Part shown: positions 14,996 to 23,433 of the stretch, one piece after another
Numbering within the stretch: the first letter of the stretch is position 1
How the letters are laid out: every line of letters starts with the position of its first letter
NCBI GenBank assembly: GCA_934432675.1
Contig: CAKRYT010000009.1
Coordinates: forward strand, 1 to 48,783
DNA from: an uncultured Eubacteriales bacterium
Lineage (GTDB): Bacteria; Bacillota; Clostridia; Oscillospirales; CAG-272
Length of the DNA: 48,783 nucleotides
Direction of reading: 5' to 3'
Notes under the pieces: generated by a model
Told to the model about the DNA's origin: nothing
The model's input: only the letters and a program-made list of their open reading frames with translations
The model's database searches: none
Translations under genes and position numbers: made by a program

Positions 14996-15886
14996 TTACC
15001 GCTCCGACTCCGGAGGTGTTTTTTCTGCGGGGACCGTTTTGGTGGGCACCGTCGTGCGGCGTTCCGCTACTTCACCGCCGAGGCGGCGGACGCAGGCGAC
15101 CATCTTGTCGTACGCGCGGTCGCTGATCTGTGCATCGGTGTGCGACGAGACGAAATCCCTGTCCATACAGTCCAGAATTTCCATTTCCACGTGCGTGGAA
15201 CGCCACGGCATATTGCGGAAGACCCGTTCGGTCCCCTGAATGTGCAGGACGAGGACGGGCGATTTCGCGCGGCAGGCGGCGTGGAACACCCCGCTGTGGA
15301 AGGGGAGCAACTTGCCGGTGCGGCTGCGCGTCCCCTCCGGGAACACGCCGTAGCACATCCCGCACTCCGCGATGCGCCGCGCCGTCTCATTGACGGTGGT
15401 GACGGCGTTGCGTGCGCTGGAACGGTCAATGGCAAGAAATCCGCTGTTCCAGAGGTATCTGCCGATGATCGGGATGCGGAAGTTCTCCGGCTTGGAAATA
15501 AAGGAGATCGGATAGTGCCGCAGTTTGACGATCATGAGCATATGGTCGAAGTTGGAGAGATGGTTGCAGACGAGCAGAAAGGGCGTACCGCGCGGCGGCA
15601 GGAGTTCCCGCCCCGTGACGCGACAACGGATCCGCATGAATGCGAGCCCGACGGCGTAGGCCTGCACCAGCATAAAACGGGCGAAACGGTTGGGCTTTTT
15701 CGGTACACGTTTCTTCGGGAGAAAGGGTGCCGCGAGGATCCCGACCACGAACAGGAGAAGAAGCAGCCCGACGAAATACGCAAGGAAAAAGAGGATCGAA
15801 AAGGCGGGATGCACCGTCGGGTAGGCACAGACCGCGGTGACGACGGCACCGGCGAGTGCGGCAATAAGCGAAAATAACAGATACAT
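14996..15886 (-). CDS. plsC: 1-acyl-sn-glycerol-3-phosphate acyltransferase (PlsC family)
   Basis: A 296-residue membrane-bound acyltransferase of phospholipid synthesis. Two hydrophobic segments (about 1-22 and 28-56) form the N-terminal anchor. Catalytic box I is N108-H-L-S-N-F-D114, and the substrate-binding box FPEGTRS is at 182-188. The 40-residue C-terminal tail is hydrophilic and Thr/Pro-rich. It could acylate lysophosphatidic acid or a related acceptor. It follows a TetR-family gene at eight bases and is probably co-transcribed with it, which suggests that the regulator senses a lipid or membrane stress signal. Confidence 0.88.
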   Translation of the reverse strand: MYLLFSLIAALAGAVVTAVCAYPTVHPAFSILFFLAYFVGLLLLLFVVGILAAPFLPKKRVPKKPNRFARFMLVQAYAVGLAFMRIRCRVTGRELLPPRGTPFLLVCNHLSNFDHMLMIVKLRHYPISFISKPENFRIPIIGRYLWNSGFLAIDRSSARNAVTTVNETARRIAECGMCYGVFPEGTRSRTGKLLPFHSGVFHAACRAKSPVLVLHIQGTERVFRNMPWRSTHVEMEILDCMDRDFVSSHTDAQISDRAYDKMVACVRRLGGEVAERRTTVPTKTVPAEKTPPESER

Positions 15887-15894
15887 AGCGTGGA

Positions 15895-16458
15895 TTATAC
15901 CTCCGTCGGCATATAGGTCGAGACCATGCTGGACAGTAACTCCGTCAGTTCGGAAAGGGGCATCTTCTGCCCCGACGCAAACCAGTCACGGTAGGCACCG
16001 AAGAGCCCCCCGATAACGAACGAGATGACGTGGCTGTGTTTCGGAGAGCGTCGGGGAAGTTGCAGATAGCGCATGATCTCACGCTTCATGATAAGTTGGA
16101 TATTCTGGGAGAGAAAAGCATAGTTCGGTGCCGTGAAGATGGCGCGGAACAGTTCGGGATAGAGCGGGTACGCCTGCCCGAGCAGTTCGACGAAGGTGGC
16201 GGCGGTGATGGGTTTTTTCTGCGCCCGCGCCCGCTCCATATAGACGGCGATCTGCGCGACGAACTCGTCAATCAGGTCCCATCCGACGTCCTCTACCTTG
16301 TCGTAGTGCGCGTAAAACGTCTTGCGGTTGATTCGCGCCGTTTCGGCGAGCAGCACCACCGTGATATCTTCCATCTCGCGGTCGCGCAGCAGGGTGACCA
16401 GTGCCTCGCGGATAGCACGGCGTGTCTTTACGACCCGTTTGTCCTGCGTGTGTGCCAT
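15895..16458 (-). CDS. TetR/AcrR family transcriptional regulator
   Basis: A 187-residue DNA-binding protein. The N-terminal helix-turn-helix is recognisable: TRRAIREALVTLLRDREMEDITV, then INRKTFYAHYDKVEDV, the TetR recognition-helix pattern. The C-terminal ligand domain is helical with VISFVIGGLFGAYRDWF, as in TetR_C-type domains. The frame is open upstream, but the ATG at 16456-16458 has an AAAGGAGT site and fits the family. It heads a transcript that continues into plsC and so probably controls it and itself. Ligand unknown. Confidence 0.88.
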   Translation of the reverse strand: MAHTQDKRVVKTRRAIREALVTLLRDREMEDITVVLLAETARINRKTFYAHYDKVEDVGWDLIDEFVAQIAVYMERARAQKKPITAATFVELLGQAYPLYPELFRAIFTAPNYAFLSQNIQLIMKREIMRYLQLPRRSPKHSHVISFVIGGLFGAYRDWFASGQKMPLSELTELLSSMVSTYMPTEV

Positions 16459-16497
16459 GGCGGTACTCCTTTGCCTGTTTTTTCTCGGAACGGTATT

Positions 16498-16526
16498 ATT
16501 ATACACAAGTACGAAAAGAAAAACAA
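16498..16526 (-). promoter_or_regulatory. Sigma-A promoter of the tetR-plsC transcript
   Basis: On the minus strand TTGTTT (16521-16526), 17 bp, perfect TATAAT (16498-16503). Confidence 0.75.
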
Positions 16527-16610
16527 CATCTTTTCACGGATTTGTCCCCCTGTTCGGTCGCAATATTCGTCACAAAGGGCTGTTTTTGTGGCACATTTTC
16601 CATAAGAATG

Positions 16611-16645
16611 ACGGCGAGGAGCCGAAAAACCGGGCTCCTCGCCGT
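16611..16645 (-). terminator. GGAGCC-core hairpin behind the alpha-galactosidase gene
   Basis: ACGGCGAGGAGCC (16611-16623) pairs perfectly with GGCTCCTCGCCGT (16633-16645). It lies 39 bases beyond the stop of the minus-strand GH36 gene. The T run is weak. Confidence 0.65.
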
Positions 16646-16684
16646 TAAGTTGTACGTCCGTGTGACGCTGCGGGGCACTTTGCG

Positions 16685-18850
16685 TCAGAGGCGGGTGAGG
16701 GTATAGGTGACGGACTCATAGTCCGCCATGCGGTGGACGGGGACGACGAGGCCGACCTCGCCGAGCGTCTTGCCCGAGAGCGTGAGGGAAAGGCCGTCGG
16801 ACCCCTCCACGCGATAGGTGGCGTCGGGGGTGAGCCCCGGGATGCACAGCGACAGGGGTGGGCAGTTGAAGACACGGAGCAACTGCATGACCGTTACGTG
16901 GGCGCGGCTCCCGTCTTTCGCCACGAGCGCGACCGCGAACTGACGATCCTCATGGGGGTCTGCGAGCCGGTAGAAATCGCCCGTGAGGACGAGGTCCTGC
17001 ATGGCACGGTAGTCGGCGATCTGCGTCGGGACGGCGGCGAGGTCCTCTGCGCTCATACGGCTGGTGTCAAGTTCGTACCCCGTCGCGCCGAGGTGCGCCA
17101 TGCGGGCGCGCGTCTCCCACGGGGTGATGCGGCGCGTCTGGTGGTTGGGACAGACGGACGCGTGACAGGACATCGAGGAGAGCGGGTAGCAGAAGGAGGT
17201 CCCCCATTGGATCCGCGCCCGCATGGCGGCGTCGGTATCGTCGGAGGTCCAGATCTGCGGAAAATAGGCGAGGACGGCCGGGTCAAACCGTGCACCGCCG
17301 CTGGAACAACCCTCAAAGAAGATCCCGGGGTGTGCGTTGACGATGCGCTCAAAGAGATCGTAAAGTCCCAGTGCGTAACGATGGGCAAATTCGCCCTGAC
17401 GGTTTGCCGGGAGCGCGGGAGAATACATTTCCGTTACGTAACGGTTACAGTCCCATTTAACGTAATCGATCCTGTGTGCGTCAAGGACGGCGTTGACGGC
17501 GTTCACGACGTAATCGCGCACCTCGGCGCGCGTGAGGTCGAGCACATACTGGTTGCGTGCCTCGGCAAGCGGGTATCCGGGGGCATGGATTGCCCAGTCC
17601 GGATGCGCGCGGTACAGGTCGGAATCCGGGTTGACCATCTCGGGCTCAAACCAGAGTCCGAATTTGAGTCCCCGGGTATGGCAGTGCTCGATCACGGGGT
17701 CGAGCCCGCCGACGAGTTTTTTCGTGTTGACGTACCAGTCGCCGAGGCCGGAATGGTCGTCATCCCGCTTGCCGAACCAGCCGTCGTCGAGTACGAAGGT
17801 ATCGATGCCCGTACCCGCCGCCGCGTCGATGATGGCGAACAGTTTTTCACGGTCAAAGTCAAAATAGGTTGCCTCCCAGTTGTTGATGACAACGGGGCGG
17901 GGCGTGCAGGCAAACCGAGCGGGGATGAGGTGGGCACGGTAGGTATCGTGGAAGATGCGGGACAGATGCCCGAGTCCCTCGCCCGAATAGGCGAGCACCG
18001 CCTCCGGAGTCGTGAAGGTGTCGCCCGGGCGGAGTTCCCACGAGAAACCAAAATCGTTGATACCGCCCGTGACACGGACGCGGTCGTGCTGCGCGGTCTC
18101 GGCGAGCAGACGGAAGGAGGAGGCGTAGACGAGGTTGACGCCCCAGGCACGGCCGTGCGTTTCGTCGGTGCCCGCGGTCATGACGGCAAGAAACGGGTTG
18201 AGCGTCGCCGAGGAGGTGACGCGCTTGGAGTCCACCGAAAAGACGCCGTGCCGCAGTGCGGTGCGCTCGGGCGCGCGCTCCGCCGCCCAACTGCCGGCGA
18301 GCGTCAGGGTCTCGTAGGAGCCGACGGGCAGGTCGAACGAAAAGCCGAAGGCACGGTCGAGCGTGAGCGTATGCGTACCGACGTTTTCTAGCCGCATGGC
18401 GCGCGTCAGTGCCGCCGTATCCGCAAAAAGCGTGTAGAGCAGGACGGCACGAAGGCCCTTTTCCGCGTCCTCAAACGTCACTTCCAGCGTTTCGCCGCCG
18501 AAGGTGGAGGGCATCCCGTAAAGGCGCGGCTGCGGGAGGGTGCGGTAACCGGTGTAGACGAGGTGCAAAAGAAGATTTCCCGTCTCGTCACGGACGCCGA
18601 GCATCGGCTCGCGGTAGTCCCCGCGTCCGTAGGTCGGCAACTCGGCCGCGATGTGGTTTTCGCTCGTCGTCCCCGGGAGTTGTGCATCACAGCTGGTGCA
18701 GGAGACCCACCGCGTGTAGCGCAGATCGTCGTGCGGGATGTGCGCGCCGAACCACAGGTGCTCGGGGATTCCGTTCTCCACGGTAAACGCATAGGTGATC
18801 TCGTCGTTTTCAAGATAAAAGGTTTTGGTGTTTTCTTCAAAGCGGAACAC
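16685..18850 (-). CDS. Alpha-galactosidase, glycoside hydrolase family 36
   Basis: A 721-residue enzyme releasing terminal alpha-galactose from raffinose-type sugars or galactomannan. The N-terminal beta-sandwich covers about 1-320, the TIM barrel about 320-640, and the C-terminal beta domain the rest. Active-site marks: WEATYFDFD and DTFVLDDGWFG, nucleophile D467 in YVKWDCNR, acid/base D537 in WTSDDTD. Their 70-residue spacing matches Geobacillus AgaA as I recall it. No signal peptide, so it is cytosolic and sugar must be imported. The GTG start is preceded by GAGGAGT six bases away. No transporter or LacI-type regulator is adjacent, unlike most GH36 loci. Confidence 0.95.
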   Translation of the reverse strand: MFRFEENTKTFYLENDEITYAFTVENGIPEHLWFGAHIPHDDLRYTRWVSCTSCDAQLPGTTSENHIAAELPTYGRGDYREPMLGVRDETGNLLLHLVYTGYRTLPQPRLYGMPSTFGGETLEVTFEDAEKGLRAVLLYTLFADTAALTRAMRLENVGTHTLTLDRAFGFSFDLPVGSYETLTLAGSWAAERAPERTALRHGVFSVDSKRVTSSATLNPFLAVMTAGTDETHGRAWGVNLVYASSFRLLAETAQHDRVRVTGGINDFGFSWELRPGDTFTTPEAVLAYSGEGLGHLSRIFHDTYRAHLIPARFACTPRPVVINNWEATYFDFDREKLFAIIDAAAGTGIDTFVLDDGWFGKRDDDHSGLGDWYVNTKKLVGGLDPVIEHCHTRGLKFGLWFEPEMVNPDSDLYRAHPDWAIHAPGYPLAEARNQYVLDLTRAEVRDYVVNAVNAVLDAHRIDYVKWDCNRYVTEMYSPALPANRQGEFAHRYALGLYDLFERIVNAHPGIFFEGCSSGGARFDPAVLAYFPQIWTSDDTDAAMRARIQWGTSFCYPLSSMSCHASVCPNHQTRRITPWETRARMAHLGATGYELDTSRMSAEDLAAVPTQIADYRAMQDLVLTGDFYRLADPHEDRQFAVALVAKDGSRAHVTVMQLLRVFNCPPLSLCIPGLTPDATYRVEGSDGLSLTLSGKTLGEVGLVVPVHRMADYESVTYTLTRL

Positions 18851-18882
18851 GGTATACTCCTCGTTTCACAGGCGTTTTTTCC

Positions 18883-18911
18883 AGTCTACCACATCCGCCC
18901 CGCGCCGTCAA
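18883..18911 (-). promoter_or_regulatory. Sigma-A promoter of the alpha-galactosidase gene
   Basis: On the minus strand TTGACG (18906-18911), 17 bp, TAGACT (18883-18888). Confidence 0.65.
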
Positions 18912-18973
18912 TCGGTCTCTCGGACTTTCTCTTGCGGAATTGTGAATTTTCCTGCGCGCACGCGGCGCGCCCG

Positions 18974-19002
18974 TTGACAAACCGGGGAGGGTGTGCTATT
19001 CT
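18974..19002 (+). promoter_or_regulatory. Sigma-A promoter of the lipoprotein pair
   Basis: Perfect TTGACA (18974-18979), 17 bp, TATTCT (18997-19002), followed by a 55-base leader. Confidence 0.75.
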
Positions 19003-19057
19003 GTCTCCAAGGAACTCTGCCGTTTGCAGGGTCCGTGTTTCGGGGAGGAATGAAGAC

Positions 19058-20704
19058 ATGAAACACATTTGGGCCTCTTTGCTTTGCATTGCGTTGGTGC
19101 TCGCCATGGTGCTGACGCTCACCGGCTGTCCTGAAACGGGGACCGGCGAGGTTAAGACGACCGATGATGGCAAGACGGCCGGCGGTGACTCGACCGACGG
19201 CAGCGGGGCGAAAAAATATACGCGAGAGGACGCGAAGACCGCTCTCGCCGGCATGAATGAACAAGTCACCGGGCAGAGCAAATTTGCAGCGGATCTGACA
19301 ATCTCGGTGTCTGTTCCGTATGCCGGCATGACGGCGAATTTCTCCATCCCGCTCACGATCGAGACGGACACGGAGACGAACGTGTACCACCTCCGCGCGA
19401 CCATCCCCGGCATCCTCATGGGGGAGCTGCGGAACACGACGGTGGAGGCGTACGTCTCCCCCACGGGTACTTATCTCGGCACGGACAGAGACGTGACCGA
19501 CGAGAACGGCAAGCCGGTCATGGGTTATCTCTACTTCTCCGAGATAACGACTGACTTCATCTCCGGCATTATTGCGGGTGTGCCCGCAGATGGCGATAAC
19601 GACGTTATCGGTGACCCTGACGGTACCGTTGACTTCGACGATTTTGAAGGCCTCGGCGATTTCGGTGACCTTGCAGGCATCCGGAACAGCAACCCCCTCC
19701 TGCCGAGGACGACCCTCAAACTGACCGCTGCGGCGGGTGGCGGCTACTATCTGACGGCGACCGCCGATATTGCAAAGGCCATACGGGCCCTTATGCCGAC
19801 GGTGGTCGAGATGCTCGGGACCTCACCGCGCTCCCTCGCAGCGAAAATCCTGACGGTCGACAGGGTGCGTGAGGTCGGTGACATGCCGGTGGAGACACTG
19901 GTGGCCCGCCTCGACGGGACCATCGGCAGGGCGGCGACCGACGCCCTCCTCACACAGGTGGTGCTCTACCTGCGTGGTAATAACGGGGAGACCGACGAAG
20001 CGTTCGACGTCCGGAAATTCCTCGACGGGTGCAAGGGCATGACGGTCCTTGATGCCTACCTTGCCGTCAAGGGAGAGAATTCCGACGCGGGGCAAAAACC
20101 CACCTATGAAGCGATTGTGACGGAACTGCTCTCGTACGTCCCCGATAAAAGCATCGGGAGCCTCGTGACGATTCCGGGCACCGGCGAAACGCTCACCGAG
20201 TATCTCACGGGCATGGACGTGACCGCCTGTAAGGCATCCGTAACCTTTACGCTGACGGATACCTATCTGCCGACCGCCGCCAAGGCGGAAGCCATGGTGG
20301 AATGGACCAAGGACGGAGCCATCGGCGGCATCACCGTCGGCGTGAAGGCAACTACCGCGTACGACCGCGCCGTCACCCTGCCGGAGGATCTGCTGGTCCT
20401 GCCGACGGAGACGAAGGATATGGTGGTCATCTGGAAACCCGACGGTCATCTGGATGCCGTGCTGACATTTGAACTGAACGGATTTTCCGTTTCGGACGCA
20501 ACGGTGCAACACAACGGCACGACCGTGACGGTGACCCCGGTGGTGGACGCGGCAACGGGCGAAATCTCACTCTCCGGCATTGAAAGAGAGGAGGGGGTGC
20601 CCACGACGGAATTTGAGGTCACCCTGACCTTCACGCGCACGATCGGAGATCATACTTACACCTATTCGGAAACCATTGTGCTGCCCCTCGGGGAGGCCGA
20701 ATAA
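19058..20704 (+). CDS. Unrecognised large lipoprotein
   Basis: A 548-residue exported protein with a lipoprotein signal (hydrophobic 5-20, lipobox LTGC with C24). A Gly/Asp/Thr-rich linker follows (residues 25-55). The body alternates beta-strand stretches (TISVSVPYAGMTANFSIPLTI) with an Asp-rich acidic patch near 185-210 (DFDDFEGLGDFGD). The C-terminal 120 residues look like a beta-sandwich ending in TYSETIVLPLG. No family is recognised. It would be anchored on the outer face of the membrane. GGGGAGGA precedes the ATG. The next gene starts on the base after its stop and also encodes a lipoprotein, so the two probably work together. Confidence 0.8.
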   Translation: MKHIWASLLCIALVLAMVLTLTGCPETGTGEVKTTDDGKTAGGDSTDGSGAKKYTREDAKTALAGMNEQVTGQSKFAADLTISVSVPYAGMTANFSIPLTIETDTETNVYHLRATIPGILMGELRNTTVEAYVSPTGTYLGTDRDVTDENGKPVMGYLYFSEITTDFISGIIAGVPADGDNDVIGDPDGTVDFDDFEGLGDFGDLAGIRNSNPLLPRTTLKLTAAAGGGYYLTATADIAKAIRALMPTVVEMLGTSPRSLAAKILTVDRVREVGDMPVETLVARLDGTIGRAATDALLTQVVLYLRGNNGETDEAFDVRKFLDGCKGMTVLDAYLAVKGENSDAGQKPTYEAIVTELLSYVPDKSIGSLVTIPGTGETLTEYLTGMDVTACKASVTFTLTDTYLPTAAKAEAMVEWTKDGAIGGITVGVKATTAYDRAVTLPEDLLVLPTETKDMVVIWKPDGHLDAVLTFELNGFSVSDATVQHNGTTVTVTPVVDAATGEISLSGIEREEGVPTTEFEVTLTFTRTIGDHTYTYSETIVLPLGEAE

Positions 20705-21547
20705 ATGACCGGCGGAATACTGTGCCGCCGCGCCCTGCTTTGCCTGCTTCTCCTCGCCATGCTGTGCCCCTTGATTGCCTGCGGGGGAAAACCCGAGACG
20801 GGGGATCTGACCGGGGTCTTTATGAACGTCGGTAAGGCGGATGCCATCCTGCTTTATACGGCGGATACGACCGTCCTTATCGACACGGGGTATGCGGACA
20901 GTTTTTCCACCGTCGAAAAGGTGCTGAAACGAGAGGGAAAGCGGCGCATCGACTATCTGATTCTGACCCATTACGACAAGGATCATATCGGGGGTGCTCC
21001 CGCGGTGCTCGACCGTTTTGAGGTGGGGGAGGTGTTGCTTCCCGACTTTACGGCGGACAGCGACGCTTACCGTGCGCTGACCGATGCGCTGGCCCACACC
21101 TCCGCGACCGTGACGCGCCTCCGGGATGCGCGCACGCTCCCGCTCGCCGACGGCTGCGCCGCCCGTGTTCTGCCCACCCGCCTCACGGAAGTTACGGACG
21201 AAAACAACACGTCGCTCATCACCGAGGTGACGTACGACGGGTTCGGACTGCTTCTGCTCGGGGATGCGCTGAAAGATCGCGTGGAAGAATACGCCGCCAC
21301 GATGCGGGGGACCTACCAGGTCGTCAAAACACCGCACCACGGCGACTACTTCAAAGCCCTCAAAAACCTGCTCGGCAAAGCGGGTGCCAAGCACGCGATC
21401 GCGTGTGCGGACGGCAGTGAGCGCGAGGTGGAGGAGAAATATGAGAGCATGTGCGGGGAACTGGGAATCACCTCTTTCCGCACCGACGCGGGCGAAATAC
21501 GTCTGATTTTTTTACGGGAGACAGGCAAGTACGTGCTGAAACAGTGA
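20705..21547 (+). CDS. Lipoprotein with metallo-beta-lactamase fold (ComEC C-terminal-domain-like)
   Basis: A 280-residue exported protein: signal peptide with lipobox LIAC (C26), then a metallo-beta-lactamase domain of the ComEC/Rec2 C-terminal type. The metal motif is H89-Y-D-K-D-H94 (classical HxHxDH with Tyr-Asp in front), with NNTSL, LLLLGD near 180 and KTPHHGDYFKAL near 205 as further ligands. Relatives are nucleases or phosphodiesterases that may act on extracellular DNA. Here the domain stands alone outside the membrane, without the ComEC channel part. The ATG follows the previous stop with no gap, so translation is coupled to the unknown lipoprotein. Confidence 0.87.
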   Translation: MTGGILCRRALLCLLLLAMLCPLIACGGKPETGDLTGVFMNVGKADAILLYTADTTVLIDTGYADSFSTVEKVLKREGKRRIDYLILTHYDKDHIGGAPAVLDRFEVGEVLLPDFTADSDAYRALTDALAHTSATVTRLRDARTLPLADGCAARVLPTRLTEVTDENNTSLITEVTYDGFGLLLLGDALKDRVEEYAATMRGTYQVVKTPHHGDYFKALKNLLGKAGAKHAIACADGSEREVEEKYESMCGELGITSFRTDAGEIRLIFLRETGKYVLKQ

Positions 21548-21620
21548 GGGGATGATTTCCATCTCTCCCGGATTACGGCAGAAAAAAAGGCCGTTTCTGT
21601 CATAAAACAGCCATAAACAG

Positions 21621-21656
21621 GGAAGGCGTTTCCGAGAGCGGAAACGCCTTCCTTTT
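21621..21656 (+). terminator. Intrinsic terminator of the lipoprotein pair
   Basis: GGAAGGCGTTTCC pairs perfectly with GGAAACGCCTTCC around loop GAGAGC, followed by TTTTC. Confidence 0.9.
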
Positions 21657-21673
21657 CTGCCTTTGACCCCCAC

Positions 21674-21702
21674 TTGCCCCCGGGGGGCGGGATAGGTACA
21701 AT
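21674..21702 (+). promoter_or_regulatory. Promoter of the SleB-like gene
   Basis: TTGCCC (21674-21679), 17 bp, TACAAT (21697-21702). It looks like a vegetative rather than a sigma-G promoter, which is unusual for a spore cortex enzyme. Confidence 0.6.
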
Positions 21703-21746
21703 GAAGATACCCCTTTTTCGGGGAAAAACGGGAAAAGGAGGATACA

Positions 21747-22583
21747 ATGTATCGGAAAATCAAAAAAGGAACGGTCTTACTGCTGGTAGGTGCGCTTTTG
21801 CTCTCGGCTCTTGCGTTGACCACCGGTGCGGCAGGGGCAGACAACTATCCTGCCGTCACGCTCCGACAGGGGCGAAAGAATCTCCCGGTCACGGGGAGAC
21901 GGATCGAGGGCAAGACTTTCGTCCCGCTCCGCGATTTCACGGCGTTGTTCACGAAACCTACATATCGGTACGATACGGCGAGTGAATATGCCACGCTGAC
22001 CGCCCCGGGGCTTGTGATTGAGGCAGGCAAAGGGGCGACGTACCTCTTCGCCAACGAGCGTTGTCTCTACGGCGTCGCCGCCAACCGCCTCATCGACGGG
22101 CAACTGTGGGTGCCGCTGAATCCGCTGGCAAAGGCACTCGGGCTCACGGTCGGCGGTGCCGACACGGCGTCGCAGCGCACCGTCAGCGGCAGCTATCGGG
22201 CACTCACCCCCGCGGCACAGTATTATAACGCGGACGAACTCTACTGGCTGTCCCGCATCATTTCGGCGGAGAGCAGGGGGGAGCCCATCCGCGGACAAAT
22301 CGCAGTCGGTAACACGGTGCTCAATCGGGTGCGCTCCTCGTCGTTCCCGAACACTATTTACGGGGTCATTTTCCAGCGCGGGCAGTTCGCCCCGGTGCTG
22401 AACGGTACCGTTTACAACACCCCTGCATGGAGTTCCGTCACCGCCGCAAAGATGTGTCTTGAAGGGTATGCGATCGACAACGGGACACTGTATTTTTGCA
22501 ACGTAGCCACTTCCCACTCGTCCTGGATCGTGAAAAACCGCACGCGGGCATTCGCCATCGGTGCCCACACCTTCTTCTATTGA
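21747..22583 (+). CDS. Cell wall hydrolase, SleB (Hydrolase_2) family, with N-terminal copper-amine-oxidase-N-like domain
   Basis: A 278-residue exported protein. Signal peptide at residues 1-31. Residues 35-140 resemble the stalk-like copper amine oxidase N-terminal domain (LPVTGRRIEGKTFVPLRDF and GQLWVPLNPLAKALGL), which often targets clostridial envelope proteins. Residues 163-278 are the SleB/CwlJ lytic transglycosylase-like domain, with probable catalytic E175 in AESRGEP, then GQIAVGNTVLNRV and the family end THxFFY. SleB enzymes cleave muramic-lactam cortex peptidoglycan at germination, and CuAO-N/SleB hybrids may act on ordinary walls. AAAGGAGG precedes the ATG. Transcribed alone with promoter and hairpin. 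Confidence 0.87.
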   Translation: MYRKIKKGTVLLLVGALLLSALALTTGAAGADNYPAVTLRQGRKNLPVTGRRIEGKTFVPLRDFTALFTKPTYRYDTASEYATLTAPGLVIEAGKGATYLFANERCLYGVAANRLIDGQLWVPLNPLAKALGLTVGGADTASQRTVSGSYRALTPAAQYYNADELYWLSRIISAESRGEPIRGQIAVGNTVLNRVRSSSFPNTIYGVIFQRGQFAPVLNGTVYNTPAWSSVTAAKMCLEGYAIDNGTLYFCNVATSHSSWIVKNRTRAFAIGAHTFFY

Positions 22584-22586
22584 AAA

Positions 22587-22621
22587 ACGGAGAGGAGCCG
22601 ATTGTCCCGGCTCCTCTCCGT
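22587..22621 (+). terminator. GGAGCCG-core terminator behind the SleB-like gene
   Basis: ACGGAGAGGAGCCG pairs with CGGCTCCTCTCCGT, then GTATTTTG. Serves also the converging phosphoribosyltransferase gene. Confidence 0.75.
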
Positions 22622-22646
22622 GTATTTTGATGATTGTGCCGACCGA

Positions 22647-23204
22647 TCAGGTCAGGGGTGTACCGTCCGCCTTGAAGAGCGGCAGGGGCGCGAGGACCGT
22701 GATGTCGGTACGGCTGATCGCCTCGCCCTCCGCGAGCACCGCCATGCGCCCGACGACTTCACCGCCCGCCTGCGCGACCAGTGCTTCGAGTGCTTCCAGC
22801 GACGCGCCGGTGGAGATGACGTCATCCACGATGAGGACGCGCTTGCCCTTCATATAGTCGGCATCCGCCCCGTCGAGATACAGCGTCTGCTTGCCCGTCG
22901 TGGTGATGGACTGCACTTCGCACTTGACCACGTGGCTCATATAGAGTTTCACACTCTTGCGCGCGAGGACATAACGCCCTTTGCCGCTTTTACGTGCCAT
23001 GGAACAGATCAGCGGGATGCCCTTGGACTCCGCGGTGATCATAACGTCAAAATCTTTCGGTGCGCGTTTCAGGAGTTCGTCGGCACAGTACTCGGTCAGT
23101 TCCGTGTCACCGAACATGACAAAGGCACCGATGGACAGGGTGTCCGAGATCGGGCAAAGGGGCAGACGGCGCGTCATCGCGCCGATCTTGATGTCGTAAT
23201 ACAT
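22647..23204 (-). CDS. Type I phosphoribosyltransferase (adenine/xanthine PRTase-like)
   Basis: A 185-residue cytosolic protein with the PRPP-binding loop VLIVDDVISTGAS at 123-135, and ITAESKGIPL around 57-65 for the pyrophosphate loop. It resembles the apt/xpt group that converts purine bases to nucleotides. The flexible loop region carries KSVKLYMSHVVKCEVQSITT, and the base specificity cannot be read from it. The frame is open further upstream, but the ATG at 23202-23204 is the family start and has AGAGG upstream, although at 10 bases. A consensus promoter is at 23266-23294. Confidence 0.82.
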   Translation of the reverse strand: MYYDIKIGAMTRRLPLCPISDTLSIGAFVMFGDTELTEYCADELLKRAPKDFDVMITAESKGIPLICSMARKSGKGRYVLARKSVKLYMSHVVKCEVQSITTTGKQTLYLDGADADYMKGKRVLIVDDVISTGASLEALEALVAQAGGEVVGRMAVLAEGEAISRTDITVLAPLPLFKADGTPLT

Positions 23205-23265
23205 AGCGAATAGACCTCTTCTTTGAGAATGGAGCGAATGGAAAACATCCGCATCTGACAATGTT

Positions 23266-23294
23266 ATTATAGCTCACTTCACACCGACTTGCAA
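23266..23294 (-). promoter_or_regulatory. Sigma-A promoter of the phosphoribosyltransferase gene
   Basis: On the minus strand TTGCAA (23289-23294), 17 bp, perfect TATAAT (23266-23271). No purine riboswitch fold is evident in the 60-base leader. Confidence 0.85.
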
Positions 23295-23362
23295 GTATTT
23301 TCGCCTTTTTTTGCAAGGGGTGCCCTTTATTCGGCGGTATCTGACCGGTTTTTACTGTTGTC

Positions 23363-23391
23363 TTGCATTTTGGCATCCGTCGGGTTACAAT
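23363..23391 (+). promoter_or_regulatory. Sigma-A promoter of the CmpB-like gene
   Basis: TTGCAT (23363-23368), 17 bp, TACAAT (23386-23391). Confidence 0.75.
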
Positions 23392-23433
23392 AGAGGTGTG
23401 CAACGGACACAGTCAGACAGAGGAGGGGAGACG

